Assembly (NCBI RefSeq): GCF_000524195.1
Contig: NW_020170390.1
Coordinates: forward strand, 1,317,872 to 1,381,871
Length of the DNA: 64,000 bases
Reading direction: 5' to 3'
From: Echinococcus granulosus
Lineage: Eukaryota; Platyhelminthes; Cestoda; Cyclophyllidea; Taeniidae
The notes beneath the pieces were generated by a model, which ran no database searches, was not told where the DNA came from, and saw only the letters and a program-made list of their open reading frames with translations. A program made the translations under genes and the position numbers. Shown one piece after another: positions 37,564-52,500 of the stretch; position 1 is the stretch's first letter; every line of letters starts with the position of its first letter.

Positions 37564-40500
37564 ACAACGTTGTTTCGGGTGGTGGGCTGCCCTGGCTGTG
37601 GCACGTTTTCTCGGGTCGGCCTAGCCTGGCGCTGCAGACACCACGCAGCAGTTGCACCTGAGGGGAGTATCCACAAAATCCGCAATGTTGGTCTCATTGC
37701 TCATATCGATGCGGGGAAGACAACCACTACTGAGAGGATGCTCTTCTTCGCTGGTGAACCATTCCTCCTTTCTTTTGGGAACTGAAATAAATAAGTGAAT
37801 AAAGATCTTCTCATCGATATAGGTCGAACGCGTGCGGTTGGCGAGGTTGACAGAGGCGACACGGTAACGGACTACCTGGCGGAGGAGAGGGAGCGTGGAA
37901 TCAGCATAATGAGCGCTGCGGCGTGCCTAACCTGGCGCCAGCACGACATTCACCTCATCGACACGCCGGGACACGTCGATTTCACTTTCGAGGTGGAGCG
38001 CGGGCTCACCGCCGTCGACTCCGCTCTCGTCATCATCGATGCCTGTAAGGGTGTGGAGACACAGACTCGCACTGTCTGGTAGGTCGTGCCCTCCTCTCGT
38101 TCCCTTCTTCTCTCTTTTTCCACCCCTCACACCACTTTTGGAGCGTTCAGGTCTCAAGCGAATCGATACCAGTTGCCGAGGCTGATTTTTGTCAACAAGA
38201 TGGACCGTCCAATGGCTAATTTTGACAACTGTCTTCGTTCACTCCGTCAACGTTTTGGAGGCGCTTTCTTTCCCCTTCAAATGCCGGTCTGCATCGGGAA
38301 GGATCAGTTCGTCGGAATCGTCGATTTGCCATCTCTCACTCTCAAGGTATTCTCTTCTATCCTCTCGCCTTACTCTTAACGGTGGTCATGAACATACGTA
38401 GTAAATTAGTCATCCACCTTTATCTTTTTTTGACAAAATAACAAAAATATGTCTTGTAACACCTTACGCACTGCTAATCTCAGGTAGTTTCGTTGGATTT
38501 TCTTCCCTTTCACAAGTAAATGAGTTAGTTCTACCGTTTTAAAATAACTTTTACGTCACCTCATCTTTGTATTACAGGTATGGCCTACAACACAAAAACA
38601 GACTAGCCGGTGTTTCTCCCAAACGGATTTGCTTAAGGTTCTGGCTTCTAAAGAACCCCAAAAATCAGGAGAGTCGGCAGTTTTTGGTGTTGCCGCAGTT
38701 GTGCCGTTGGCGCTGAAAGCCCGTGGACAGCTGCTTGCCTCCTTAGCGGAGTTGGATGATGCTTTTGCAAACGAGTACCTCCTTCTCGACACTCCTGAAA
38801 GCCTCCTTCCTGCAGATGTTGTTCACGACTGCGTGAAACGAGTGAGTGGACTTGTTTTCCCTTGAGCCTCTACAATCCTTTATTTACAGCCGTTGGATAC
38901 TAGATGTTATTTGCTAACTTTTAACCACTTTTTATCCTTTTGTGCCTCCTGAAGATTGGATGTTTACATTTCAATTTTAAGGTGCGTTTATCGTCATTTG
39001 ATTGGAACATTTATCAAAACCCAATCACACTTCTCGAGAAGCCAGAACAATTACAATCAGTTTGACCTATTTGAGTTGCTAGCTTTTAACTGAATGTCAT
39101 AAAATATAACTTTTCGACTACAGAAATACATACTGCAAGCTATTATTGCTCAAATCATTACTTCTATTAACCAATGATTCCTTAGATTAACAAATCGCTA
39201 CTTGTGCTTCATTATGCATAATGATGTAGTTTCTCCTAATTTTTTTTTCGTTTCACTTTTTCCGTTTGTAGTCCATTCTGAAATGACATTTTCCCAAGTT
39301 AGTCAGTCCTTAAGGTCCTTCAGCTTAAATTGAAATTTTACTAACTCCAACGCATAATTAAATGCGTGCCATAAATGCTTCCACTTTCAGGCCGAACACA
39401 GCAGAATTATTCTCACTCTACCCATAACTCTGATGATCCCCGAGGGATTTAGTTAATATCGCAAAATTTTGGGTCTTCAAGGCATGTTTTTCTAACCTTT
39501 ACTCCAAAATGGAAAGCCGCCCCTAAGTCAAGGTGTGATGCGCAGCTGGATCCCCATTCCCACTTTAGGTTACCACATCCTCCCGTGGTTTTCCAGTCGT
39601 GCTGGGCAGTAGCCGTCGAAACATTGGCATACAACCCGTTCTGGATGGGGTAGTTGATTATCTACCTGATCCCTCCCAGCGTCCCCCACCTCCCCTCATT
39701 GCTAGTGTTCTCAGCCGAATTCAGCGTTCTACCCCTCATGAAGATCAGTCCTTACCAGTCCTCCTCACATTCAAAATACTCTTCGACCCCCAACGTGGTC
39801 CCCTCTCCCTGACTCGCGTCTTCTCCGGCTACGTTACACCGGGCATGCTAATTAGGAATTGGACGCGTCAAGATTTGGAGGATGCCTCCTCAGTCGAAAA
39901 AGTGGGTCTCAAAGTAGCACGTATTTAGTGGTATTCAGTAGTGAATTTATTTGAAATTCTTCTTTAGATCGGAGCCCTGCTACAACTTACAGGCGACAAC
40001 TACGAGGTAGTTGACTGTGCGGGTCCTGGAAGCATTGTGGCTTTGAGTGGTCTTCAGTCAACTAGAACTGGGGATATTCTTGGACCTGTGACGCCAGATC
40101 TCCCTGATTCTGAGGAGGATGAAGGAACGGATGGAGGAGTTGATAGTGCCTTTGTTCCTCAGCCAGTCGTCCATGCTGCTCTGGAACCGAGAAGCAGCTC
40201 CACCTTTCGAAATCTTGAGCATGCTTTGACTTGCATGCAGCGGGAAGATCCTAGTTTCAAAGTAATTTTTCTACAACTGTGGAATGTGATCTTGTGGGCC
40301 TAGTTTTTTTTATGTCCGGAGGAATGAAAGGGCTAAAAGTAGTTTTAGCGGAATTTGTGGAGTATTAAAGACATTTTCCGAAGCTTTATTGTTGTCAGAT
40401 CTATAGAAGTCCCAACTAGTGTTGATTTTCAGTGCAGAATTCCAATCTAAAGGTTACCGTTCTCCTCTAATGAGATTGCTAGCAAATGTTGAATTATTTA

Positions 40501-43500
40501 CAAACTGCCATTTACTTGTAAAAATCACTGCCTATTATCATGTACTCTGAGAAACTAATTATTTGAAAGGAAATGTTGGCAATGCCTGAGTTCAGTCATA
40601 TTTCTCATGTCAACTAAAGAACTGTTTCCAGCATTACCTCAAGGAGGAAAGACTTAATTATTCAATGGCTAATTAGGAAGTAGTATTGTTTGGTTTTCTT
40701 GTCCCACTGTTGGAGTACAACGTCCTTTGTTGATGGCTTGTTAGTCGAGTATGCTTGTTTTCACATGAAGTCGTCGTTTCGCTGTCGTGTGTCAACCGTC
40801 AGTATTTCGTCTGTTTTCAAACACTTCATAATTATACATAATGTCCTAATTATATTGAAACTACAAAAATAACACCTTTAACGGTATATTTCTCAATATG
40901 CGCTGATAATAACAAACAGCAGGTGTTATTTCTCAACCCAAGATTGCGTTATTTTTCTTATTCACCCAAAATGCAATCGAGTTTGATTGCAGGTAACACA
41001 ATCTTTGGGCTCAACATTTCCGACAAATTGCTGTTACCAGTGCATCTTCAACGCATCTTAATACTTACCCTCGAATCATTTGCTTCATCCTCTAAATTAT
41101 CGTCTGGCGTTTTCTAGGTATGATGCCTCTTGAGATCCTGTTTTCGTGTGTTTTATTTTGCCCTGACTATGGACCCAATTTTTAATCTTGACATCTTTAG
41201 ATAAAATAGTAATTATAAAAAGTCAGTAGCACGATTTTATTAATAGATCAATTGGATGTCTACCATGTGATCAAAGCAACCCTTGTATATCTTTTATTTA
41301 CCCACGAGAGTGTTGTTTTAATCTAAATTTTCTTTTAATCCCCTAAACCTTAGCAGTGGTTTGCTTATGAAGGGTGGTAAATCCTTTAATTGGAAGCAGC
41401 TACTAAGAAGTCATCAATGAGTTTCTAGTGGTAGTATTTCTTCATTTTTCTGACTGATAAAAACTAGCCTCAATACGAAATGGAATGGGTTATCTATTTT
41501 GTAGCTGTGTACCCACCCACTAGTACATGAAGTTGCCTTTTTCAACTTGAATTACCGTGATCTGTTATCCCTCCGTATGTTTGAATGGCTCTTTGAGTGG
41601 AAATAACCGTTGTGAACTGTCACAAGCCCGATTTCGTTCGTATTCCACGGACGAGGTAACTCTAACACAGAACAGACATTGGTTTGAATCGATCCACTCC
41701 CCTTATTCGACTATACACCCATACTTAACTTATCTTGAACTTGAATAACTGAAAGAAGGTATTTTTAACTGCAGTTTAGTCGCATGGAATGACTAGACTT
41801 TCGGCTAAAAACGATGATTACGAGAAGTAATTAGCACACTTATTTAAGCTTCGCAACCTAACTTTGAAGTCAAATAGCTCCTATATTCGTTACCTACGAT
41901 CGTCCATGTTGTCTGCCTTACAGATAACGTCCGCTGCTATCCAACGGTTGAAGCAATTTTCAGCCAGTCATTAGAGCTATCTTTAAGCTTTCACTTTAGC
42001 AGAAAATAGTTACTGTTATCCAAACTTCCCACCGAGTGGCTCCGCACTTTAGCTCTCTTGTCTCCCTCCGCACCAGGCTACTTTTGACAAGGAAACGGGT
42101 CAGTGGGTGGTGGCGGGCATGGGTGACTTGCACCTGGAGGTGGTGCTCTCGCGACTGCGTCGGGAGTACCGACTGGAGGTGAACATGGGCCCTCTTCTTA
42201 CCTCGCACAAGGAGATGCCGCGGGCTGGTCATGAGTGCCGTGGGACCGCCGTCTCGACAGGTTTGTTTGCTCATCCTTTTAATTTCACTCTAAGTTAAAG
42301 AAATCGTTTGAACAGTAAAAATGGTGTCACAATTTGTTTGTCCCTTCTGCTTGCTGTTTTATGTCTTAACCACTCTCATGAACGTTTAACTATATCCCTC
42401 TAGTCTTTACTGAAGGTGTAAGATACCTTAATTTAGTCACGGGCTTACAATAAATGCACAGAAGAGTTGGGAATCTTGGGGTGTATCGTGTGAGCAAGTG
42501 ACTTATTATCGGCGTGGGATCTGAATTGCGCAGGTCACTTTCAGTCGTGTTTCTTCGACTACGGCTCGGCGGTGTTTGCAGCGAGTGTCTTTTGTGTATA
42601 AATTGGCCTAAAAGTAAAGTAATTTAAAAATACGCTCTCCCATTCATTTAGTACCGTCGGACCGCATACGCGAGAAATTGTATGCATTTCTTCTGAGTCT
42701 GTTTCCATTTATGATATTGCTTCGTTTAGAGTCGTAGAACAGTTTTTTAGAGTAGCGTGGTTATCAAAAGTTGACATGATAGCGACTGCCTTTCTGTCGC
42801 AAATTTCCTTAACTTTAGCCATTTGCAATTGCGCATTACCGAGCAAGTGGATCAGTGAAACCAAATTTGCAATTGCTTGCGTTTGCCACTTTAAACACTA
42901 GGTCAATCTAATCATCTCTTTGCCTTTAACAGCTTGCTTTAAGGAACAGATCGTGCCTTCAGTGACTCCTCCTTCATTTATGCAGAAAACGCAGGTTTAT
43001 CCTATAAACAACAGTGTGTTTAACAGTTTGAGAATGTGCATTCTCTGAACCAAAAGCGAGGAGATGCAATTCATTTTTATCACTCTAGAGTCGAAATAAC
43101 TTATTAAGCAAGTGAATACTTTTTAAAAGTTATCGAGGCATCGTGGGTCACGAAGTTCTTACCCAAAAATTTAACGAGTTTGACTCCGCCTACTCTCGAT
43201 TCACTTGCTTTGATTTTTCCAGCAAACAATTTAGCTTGTGCAGCAAAATCATGGAATAAATGTTTGTAAAGATTTTCTGGTTTGTTTTACTTCCAAAATA
43301 TTCCTGTTCATGTGGATTGTGATAAATGAGCTGTTGGGAAATGGCGCTGTTCTGCAACGAATGCATACACCAAACCTTACGTCTAAACACCTATTCTTAC
43401 CCACTTTTTCGGCTCAAAATTGGCTAGATTTCTTAATCTATGTGCCTTCAACATAGCATTCTACCACTAACTATTTGCCCAAATAGAACAGCAAGAGAAT

Positions 43501-46500
43501 CCGCCGATTGTTCAGATCATTTTGGAGTAGTTTTTGCCGTAACTAAAAAAGAGGATGTGTTAGTTCCGTCCTTGTACTCCTTGCTGGCTACTTTGATAAT
43601 GCATATATCGCACAAAAAATGCCGTGGCAGAACTTCCTTGTGAGTGCTTGTTAAGGTGGTTACATAATGGTTTATTATTGGTGGACAATTGTCTCGACTG
43701 TGAACGTCTCTGCCTGCAAAAGTTCATTAAGGTCAGCATTACCCTTATTACTACTAACGAGAAAACGTGCCCAACTTTAGAAGGTAACGTTAGTCTCAAC
43801 TACATTTCGATTTGAATGCTCTCCGTATCAAAAGCATGATAAGGCGATGGTTTGGCTACTGCCACTTTATCTGTAACGTTTCGGGGCCTTTTATATTTCT
43901 TAGTTTTTTTTTTTTAAATACGTATCTGCCGTAACTTATCTTTGTGTATCCAATGCTAGGACTGGAAACACCAAACTGCGTTCATGTTGCATCGACATTG
44001 ACATCTGGTAAATTTATATTGTCATATCGTTGCTTGTGATCGGTTATCTCACAGGACCATTTAGCAGCCGCGCATGTCCAGAACGACGCTCGACTGGAAC
44101 ACTTAAACGGGTGACTGGGCTATTTTTTATAACTTGTAATAAAAACTTAGTTAGTCATCCCGGTTTTTTCTTAAAGCAGACTCCATCTTTCTATACGCAT
44201 GATAAAAGTGCCTTCGCGAAGAATTGTTTCAACCTCATCTCTGCTCTGCTCCTATAAGAAGGCAGGAGGAAAGAGCATAGCACTCTAAAGAGCGTATTAC
44301 CTTCCAGGTCTGATTGGTGGACGACAAAGGAGTATATTTGTGGAACTTGACGTGTTCTCCGATGGACATATGAGTGCTTCGAATAGATCCCGGGTACGTA
44401 CAGGATGCTGTCATCTTTAGCTATGTCTCAAATTGATATTAATCCCAAGGAACAAGCCATAAGTATACTAATTTGTCTATTTTTTGCGGGTTTGTGAGGG
44501 CTCATTTCGCTGTCCACATTCAAGTCTATGCCTGTCCCTACTGCTTATTGACAAGCGTTGACTATTAGCAGATCGGAAAAGGTCGTACCTTTCTTGTAAT
44601 TCGTCCTTTGTTCGGTTTTATAATATCATTTCTCTATCACGCGGATCCATTGGCGACTTTGTTTGTTCTACATTGCTACTTATTTTCTATTCCCTTTGAG
44701 CAAACATGGCAATTTTTTGTTCATGATCTTATGAAGTAACAAAAAAGTTGAGCCAAATTAGGAGAATTTCTTCCAATCGAAGAATATTTCATAATTTTTG
44801 ACGGTTTATAGTCTCCCCATAGGTGGTCCTATCAATGTGAAGGCTGAGAATTTACAAATCCTAGATTAATATCCACTCGGCAGACCATTCATCTACTTTG
44901 CAAATCCAAATCGGCTAGTGAGCTTTCACTCAAATTTTGGACAAAGAATGCATTCGTCTGTAGCATTTTCCCTCTACACTCGGTTTCGTGGAGGCTACGT
45001 TTACTTTTCTTAGCGTTATTGTTACTGCGAGAGTCCACTTTTATGTCAGTGCATTTATTCACCACCTCCATGCTTTCAAGAATGTGCTCAATCGGCACAC
45101 TTCGAAGAAATTATCCTTGGAACAGAGCGATCTCTAAATTAAATTATCAACCCCGGACCACTCGAGTTCAGCCATGCTCACCGTCCTTTTTTGCATTCTC
45201 CTTTCCGTTTATTTTTCTGTGATGAATAGAAGGGAAGTAACTCAATCCTATTGTTCTTGTTTGCATAGAACAGTGGATGTCAACCGGTATATTCCCATGA
45301 GCCCTATGGCCAGATTAAAAAGGCGTATTTTGAAGACCACCTCTAAGCCATTGCATGCTCTTTTTACAACCGCCATCATTCATTTCGATTCAAAAGCCGG
45401 AAAGCTTTATTGTCACTTCTCTGAGTCCGTATAGTTTGGCATGCATAATCAGGCGGAGCATTGAAATGAACGACACGCAATGTCTCCCATTGTTTGGGGC
45501 CGCAGTGTGTGCTAATGTCCCTAGCCACTTTAATCTCCCACTTTGTTCCAAATTTCTCTTAATCTGACTAATGAGCACTTTGCTTTTCATTTTGTAAATA
45601 ACGTGTTTTTCACTTTATACTTTCTCATAACTCTAGTGGGTGAACTAAAATGGGGGGAATATCGGGGACTCATAAACTTACCACACATGCCTGTCCGTTC
45701 TTGCAGTGTTTTGCCGAGAGCCTTGATTTTATCTCTCCTCCATGCCCATGGATAGCTTCTTCTTTATTTACGTCAACAATGCTGCCATACAGTTCGTGAC
45801 TGCTCTCACTAATGCCATAAATGCCTCCCAGCACACAACACCTATTACTTGGCTGAGGATTGCCGATTCAAACCCCAGCCCACTTTTGATAATTCCAGTT
45901 AGCTGGCTTATAGCTTCAGTCCATCAAAACCACTGCCCAGTTTTGCCTTTCCTGCGTGTTCACGTGATGATTTGAATCTAGGTCATTAATTGGGGAGGGA
46001 TTGTTTAGCGGAGCTAGTGTTTGTTGACTCCTGGTAAGTTATTATCTTGTGCCTCAATTTCGCGCCTTCAGTCACGCCCTCTGGCTTGTCCCCCCTGGGA
46101 GAGCAGGGAGGCTTCATCTCTTCTCTTTCTTCGACTTTTATCCCTAAATGGACCATATTTTCCATTCCCTCAGCACTTTTGCCCTTTCGTTAAAGGGAGG
46201 AACTTTTTTCAGCTCCCAATTTTAGACGCATGTCCTGTACAATTTTTTACTCGCCTTTTATGAAATTACCTGAATCGAGTAAAATTTGAACATACTTGAT
46301 AAACCCGAGAAGCTAGCAATGCTGTTGTGAATGAACGTTGGTTTTGTGTCTAACCAAACTATGGTTTTTCTCACTTTCAAGTCACGTTTGTTACCCTTTA
46401 ATAAAACACTTTGAACGTGCCTTGAAAACTTTTCGGGAAATTTTCTTCGAGTTTTCATTAGTAAATTAACATCAGTGAGCACATTTTGGTAATTGCATTC

Positions 46501-49500
46501 AAAAAATTAAAAAGAGATGTGTGGTACCCCATTTTGAGGTAATATTGTAATCTAAAGTAAATGGATTGAGTAGTCTGGAGTTTATGTGTATAAGTGGATG
46601 CTGTTGCTTTCCAAAATTATGTACGGTGTGATAAATGTAATTTCAGGTGATTTAAGAGGGTTGGGATTTGCAAGGTGTCAAGTTAGTGAACCGTCAGTTC
46701 ACTGACCGATGAAAATGTCCAATTACCGACGAGTAGCTACTATCAATTCATGGCAGTTCTGTTAATCTGGCCAAACAAGTGATATTGCCATTTTGCCCGT
46801 GTGGGCTTTAAATGAGCCGATTTCTTGATTATCTTGAGCCACAAAATTGAAGAAGAGCTGCTGTGTGCCTCAAGCCTGTCTTGAACATTGGCACCAACGC
46901 CTCTTCTCTGTGAGTGAGTGGAATGAAGTTACATTCCCTTCCCTTTACCTCCATCCAAATGCCTTTTTAGAATTTTTACTAATCTAGGTAAAAAAACATG
47001 ATTTTCACTTCGTTTAAGTAAATCATTTTCTCGATTGTCACTTGATCGCAGTATTGAAAGAAAGCACGTCTATTTTCGAAAATAAAACTGAGTGTAATTA
47101 TCTCATTTGTTTTGGTTCGTCTATCACAGGTGATTTTCGAGAAGGGCTGGAACCTAGAGGGTCAGAAGGGGGGCGGCGGCAGCGGAGATGCTTATCAGTC
47201 GACTGCGAGTCAACATAAGGTGATGACGTGTGTGCGACAGGGCTGCGAGGTGGCGCTATCCACGGGCGGTCCTCTGCTGCGTTCGCGCGTCCTCGGTGTG
47301 GGTGTACGCATCCGCCGCGTCGGTCAGCTGTCCTCCGCCACCTCCGCTGACACTACAGTCATGGGGGCCGACTTGGCGCGGCTGCAGGTGCCACTAGCCT
47401 CGCAGAACTTTGCATCCTTCGCTGCCCTCCTTCGCTCTACTGTGATGAAAGCACAGTCAAAGGCATTGGCTGGTCTGCCCGAGTGGAAAGTCATGGAGCC
47501 TGTCATGGCTGTGGAGATCCAAATACCTCTTGATGGTGGTAAGTTGTGTAGATGATTCGTTTTAATCTGTGCATTGGCTGGCCTACTAAAACCCTTCCTA
47601 TCGGATGCATTAACTTATAAAATCACTACTTTTGCTATTCTAAAACTGGTGGACATCGATATTCAAGTTAGTTATTTCTCTGTAAATACTGGTCGGTTCG
47701 GGGTAGAAACTTGTTGACTTTCTCATATTCTTGGCACTTTAGATAGCCATGCTTAAAAATACTTACATAATCATTCGTAGCGCCTACTTCTTCCCGAAAG
47801 ACGTCACAACAAATGTACAGATCTGGTGGGCTTTTAATAGAAGTGATTTAGGCATAATACGTTTGCACTTTCAAAATAGCTGTGATTGCGTCATAACAAT
47901 GTCAAAAATCAGACATAACCGATCATGCTGTTTTTAGCTTTCAGAAAATTGTTGATCTTGCCTTGCACTTGACTGCATTTTGGGGTCCTGAGACTGTAGC
48001 TTGCATAGGGACGTTGAGAGGGGCATTATCTTTTCAGCTACCTTTTATTCTCAGTGTCTTTTTGTGTCTGCAAATGCAGTGTCTACGCTGAAGTTGCACG
48101 CAGTCCGATTTTCTGTTCTTCTTTCAATTACAGGAGGATAATAGTCGGTTGGGTTTACTGGCAAAAGGATACATAATTAATGCATACTGATGCTGTGCGG
48201 TGTGTTCCATTTACATAAAAATAGGCGCTGCAAATATATCCTAATAGCGTTTCTGCCTAAAAAAATATTCACTTATCCTGTGTTTGCTAAAGTGCTCAGA
48301 TCTCTCTTTCTTAACATGATTGGAAACTCTCTTTCAAAGCTAAAACTGTTGATTAAGCAGTTTCCTATTATCTCTAGTTTATTTTTTTCATTATTTCCGA
48401 TCCTTTTGTTTCAAATGGACTTATTGAAAAGGTAAGATAGCACCTCTATCCGTGTATCAGTATGACATGTCAAGCATTCAGAAGCTTAGGACTTCGAATG
48501 AGTTGTGTATTTTACTTTCGACATATTTTCCCACAATAAATTTTTGGTATTCTTTTATCTTTTGGGGAGTGATGGGCATCCAGTGCATTTTATCTGGTAC
48601 CTTAACCAAGGGAGTTTGTATGAAGCAATATTTGATTTTAAAGTGTTATTTGTGCGTACATCCCTTATCTGGTGATGGTGTGTCTGCACCGGGTGCTTTC
48701 AACCCGTTGCTTATCTGGTATGGCAATCCAAATACGACGTCTACTCCAATTCTCGCACCTGTATGTACGCACTTTACTCAGCGCTCTATTTGGCCATAAA
48801 TGGTACTCAACCATGGCAGCTGGCTCTCCCAGCCCATAAAGTAACCATATAAGTTTGTGTTCTCTTGTAAATTAAAAATTAAGTAAGTGTAGAAAGCTTC
48901 TTAAATTATTTTATTGGCTAATCTACCTTCCTTTCTCAACAAGGCACGAGCTTGCTGCAAAACCCACATAAGTCGTTTTGTCTCTAGAAGCCAAGGAATA
49001 GCCTAGCCCTGGTCACCTCCCTTTTTATCTCACCTTTGTTTTCCAACTGCCCACACCACTTTGTATGTGATTGTGGAATTTCAAGGAAAGGCGGTTATCA
49101 CTTGGAGAAACATTAGAGAAATACAGAAGATGCGGATGTGGCAGTACCTTCCTCCCTCCCTCATCCCAAGCCGTAACTTATTTTACGGATAAGTGTTGCG
49201 GCTCTCTGAGGTGTGAGGTCTGGCGTTGCCCTGTGCTGTGAGAAGAGGACTTTCATCCGACTGATTTATTTATCTCGGCTGTTTTTGAAGAAGTTGTATT
49301 GCTACGGGTAGATCTGAGACGTGATTGTTTAGCTTTTAACTGGTGGACGATTCGGTCTGGAGTCCACTACAAACATACACACTCACACGAAGCATAATCT
49401 TGTGAGGATGATGTGGCGCGTGTCCTGGAGGCTGGAAGCGAGTAGTGAACAGCCAATCGTGTGTGTTGGCAGCTTAACTTTGGAGTAAAAGGCCATTCCT

Positions 49501-52500
49501 CATCACGGATCAGTGGGCAAGCAGTCTAAAATGCACATCATTTTCATAACAAAAGTGTAAGAAGTAAAAAAAGTTAGTTATGGAGGTGTAAACCACTCGT
49601 TTCACCACTAATGGTGCTGTATATAATTGAAAGCTCTTGATATCTTAAGCTTGCTGAATGTGATGCCTCTTTGGGAAATTTATCACTAGAATCACACTTC
49701 TTAAACCATTTTTCCAACTGCTATACAGTCATTTTGATAAAAAGGTTTCTGCAACTTTGAAACCAAGCTAAACTCAGTCCGTAAAGCAGACAAGTCTGAG
49801 TCCCATCCATTAAGTTCAACCGACATTTTTTGATATGAATTCCTGAAATAAGGGGTAAATAATACAAAGCACAGAAAAGGGTAGTAATAGGCTGATACAT
49901 ACCCGTGCTTCATATTGCATCATAAACTATTACATTATAAGATTGTCCAAAAGCTACCACAAATCATTCCAGCTACCCGCACTGAAAACCGCACGAACCT
50001 TCTCGGAGATCTGGTGTCTATCAGCGAACTGACTTACAACACTAGCTTTGTTTGGGAGACCAATTTAGCGTATGGAACACTTTTTGCCACCATCAATCTA
50101 AACGTTTACTGCAGTATGGTTTACCGCATCTTTTGTTTCGAAACTAGCTCCCTTCACCTTTTTTTCAGTAATGGATAAAAGAATTCGATGCGCAACAACC
50201 AGAGTATCTAATCGCATGTAAAATATTTCAAATTAGTTAGCCCTAATCCAGGAGTATAGGATGAAAAAGGTTTCCTGGGAGACTTGATGGTCGGTTTGGC
50301 CTCTACATTATCATGGTAAAGAGTTTGACTTTAGCTTAATGTGTACAATTGAGGTGCAATTTAAAAAAAAATAGTTTAATAAACTTGGAAGCCTTAAAAG
50401 ATCTTCAGTGCTCTTATGGGACAGACCCATAAAGTCATCTTGGACGTTAAATTAGGTGCTTACTAAAGCATATTTGACTTGTGATGCTTAGGGACCTTCA
50501 ACAGAGTAGTTCTGGCAGGGAAGCGGATGTATTTTTTTCAAATGGTGGGAGTGTGATAACAGGCAAATCAGTCGAATTTCATTATGCAGGGGAATCTCAT
50601 GGATGAAACATGACTAGAACGTCGAGCATATTAGTAAACTCTGCCACAGCTTTGAAGGCGTTTTCAAAAGAGGATGAACAGATCCTGTCAGTAATAGAAG
50701 CGACATGTGTAGCCTTGAAAGACAATCGGAGTAGCTATGAATTCCGATTTTATAAGGCTAGACAGAAAAAGTCACATTCGTCCTCAGGTAAAGGCCCTAC
50801 CTATTAGAGGTCAGTCGGCTCCACTTCTAATAAAGTACCTCAGTTGTAGATACAAAATTCGTTGTTGTAAATATGTCCACTTAGAGGCTTTCTTCGGCGG
50901 TTACATGATTTTACCATGGGAAATGAAAGCATTTTATTTAAATGACAATATCACATTTTAGTTGCGACAGTGATATCCAAATCTTTTCATTGAATTAGGT
51001 ATTGCCGCAAAGAAGTACGCAGATCCATCTCCTCCACCTAGATTACTCTTTTGGTCTTTGCTGGATTCTATTATGTGGGGAAATTTGTGACTAATCGGAT
51101 GGCAGCCACCAGCCTCTGAGCTTGTGTAATTTTTCTTAATACTGGAGGTCACTCGGGTGGCGAAAACTGACATACGTTGGGGGGTGAGGTAGGAGTGGGT
51201 GCAGTTGAAGACTTGAGGCAAAGTGAAAAATGTGAGGGAGGGAGGACTTGTCACTCCTTCGTGACAGGTTGGAGGCTTTGGCAGCTCGGATTGATGGAAC
51301 TTTCACCCTCCAGTGACCTTTTCTACCCCGGAAGTTTTTTGGAAAAAGGTGGCTTAATTTAACATGCTTTGCTTGGTAGGTTTATTTTTTCTTCTCGTTT
51401 AACATACTTTACGATGCTGAATTAATGGAATTGTTATTTGTCACAACGGAACACGCCTGAAGTATCATCTCGATTTTGAGTGCTATCCCAAAAAAGATAG
51501 AGTCTACATTTTAAAATCTGACATTGTGTGTACCCTCATAGCTGGCACTGAATTGCCTAGGCGTTTTCTCCCCAACCTCTCGTAAAAGTTCGCTTTTTAC
51601 TTGCGAGATTTTTCTGCTAGAAGGAGAGGAGATAAGGTGAGGTGAAAGCGGGCATGTGAGTGTAATAGCACTCAGAAAGCGGCTTTCATCTTGCTGGCTG
51701 CTTCCTCTTCGAGGTTCAAAGCATATCTTGGCCTCAAAGGTAACAAGGTTCACACTTTTTGCTCTTACTTTCCGTTATTTGTATGGCATCAACCAATTGC
51801 CTAATTAATATTGAGAGTTTCATCGCTGTATGCTCCACATGTGGGCCATGCTGCCTTTTTTTTTAAGGAGACTTCAGCTTGAACTAATGTGGACTCTGTG
51901 GAATCGCACCTAAACGAGTGAGACAGTTATACCTGATTTGCGTATTTGACCTCGATGTGTTATCCTTTCCATGAATAAAGTGTTTACCTCCATTTTGGAT
52001 CATTAAGAGCTTTCGTAATGAATTGCTTCGTTCCTTGATTTTATGTACTCGAAAGGATGTTGTTTCTGGGGTTTTTCACCTATCGGGAACTTTGATGAAT
52101 GAGTTGCCCATCCTAACGGTAAATAACTATTTTTTTTTCATAAACAACGAAATAAATGTTAGTGAGTTGATTATGACAGGCAGATCACTTTGCCTTGTGA
52201 TTCATCTATTAAATGTTTGCTTGTAGGGTTATTTGTGCTCTTATGAACTTCAACACTCGTGTAAATGTTTCCTTATCAACACCATCAGGACTTACCCGCG
52301 TACTTTTGTATTTTATATTTCCAGATGTTTCACATTGCTAGTATATTTTCATTCAAATTATTTTTCCGTTGTTTTAATGTCTTACTCCGAATAATGCTTG
52401 GGTTGTCCTTACTTGTGAATCCATTGACTTACGAAACAATGGGGTTTTCAAGTTCTGATGGCTACATCAGCGGTACCTAGATGTGTGCTCTTTCCATTAA

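Noticed and set aside
45855..45890. tRNA B-box-like string (gattcaaacccc)
   Set aside because: No A-box at the right distance and no cloverleaf could be drawn.
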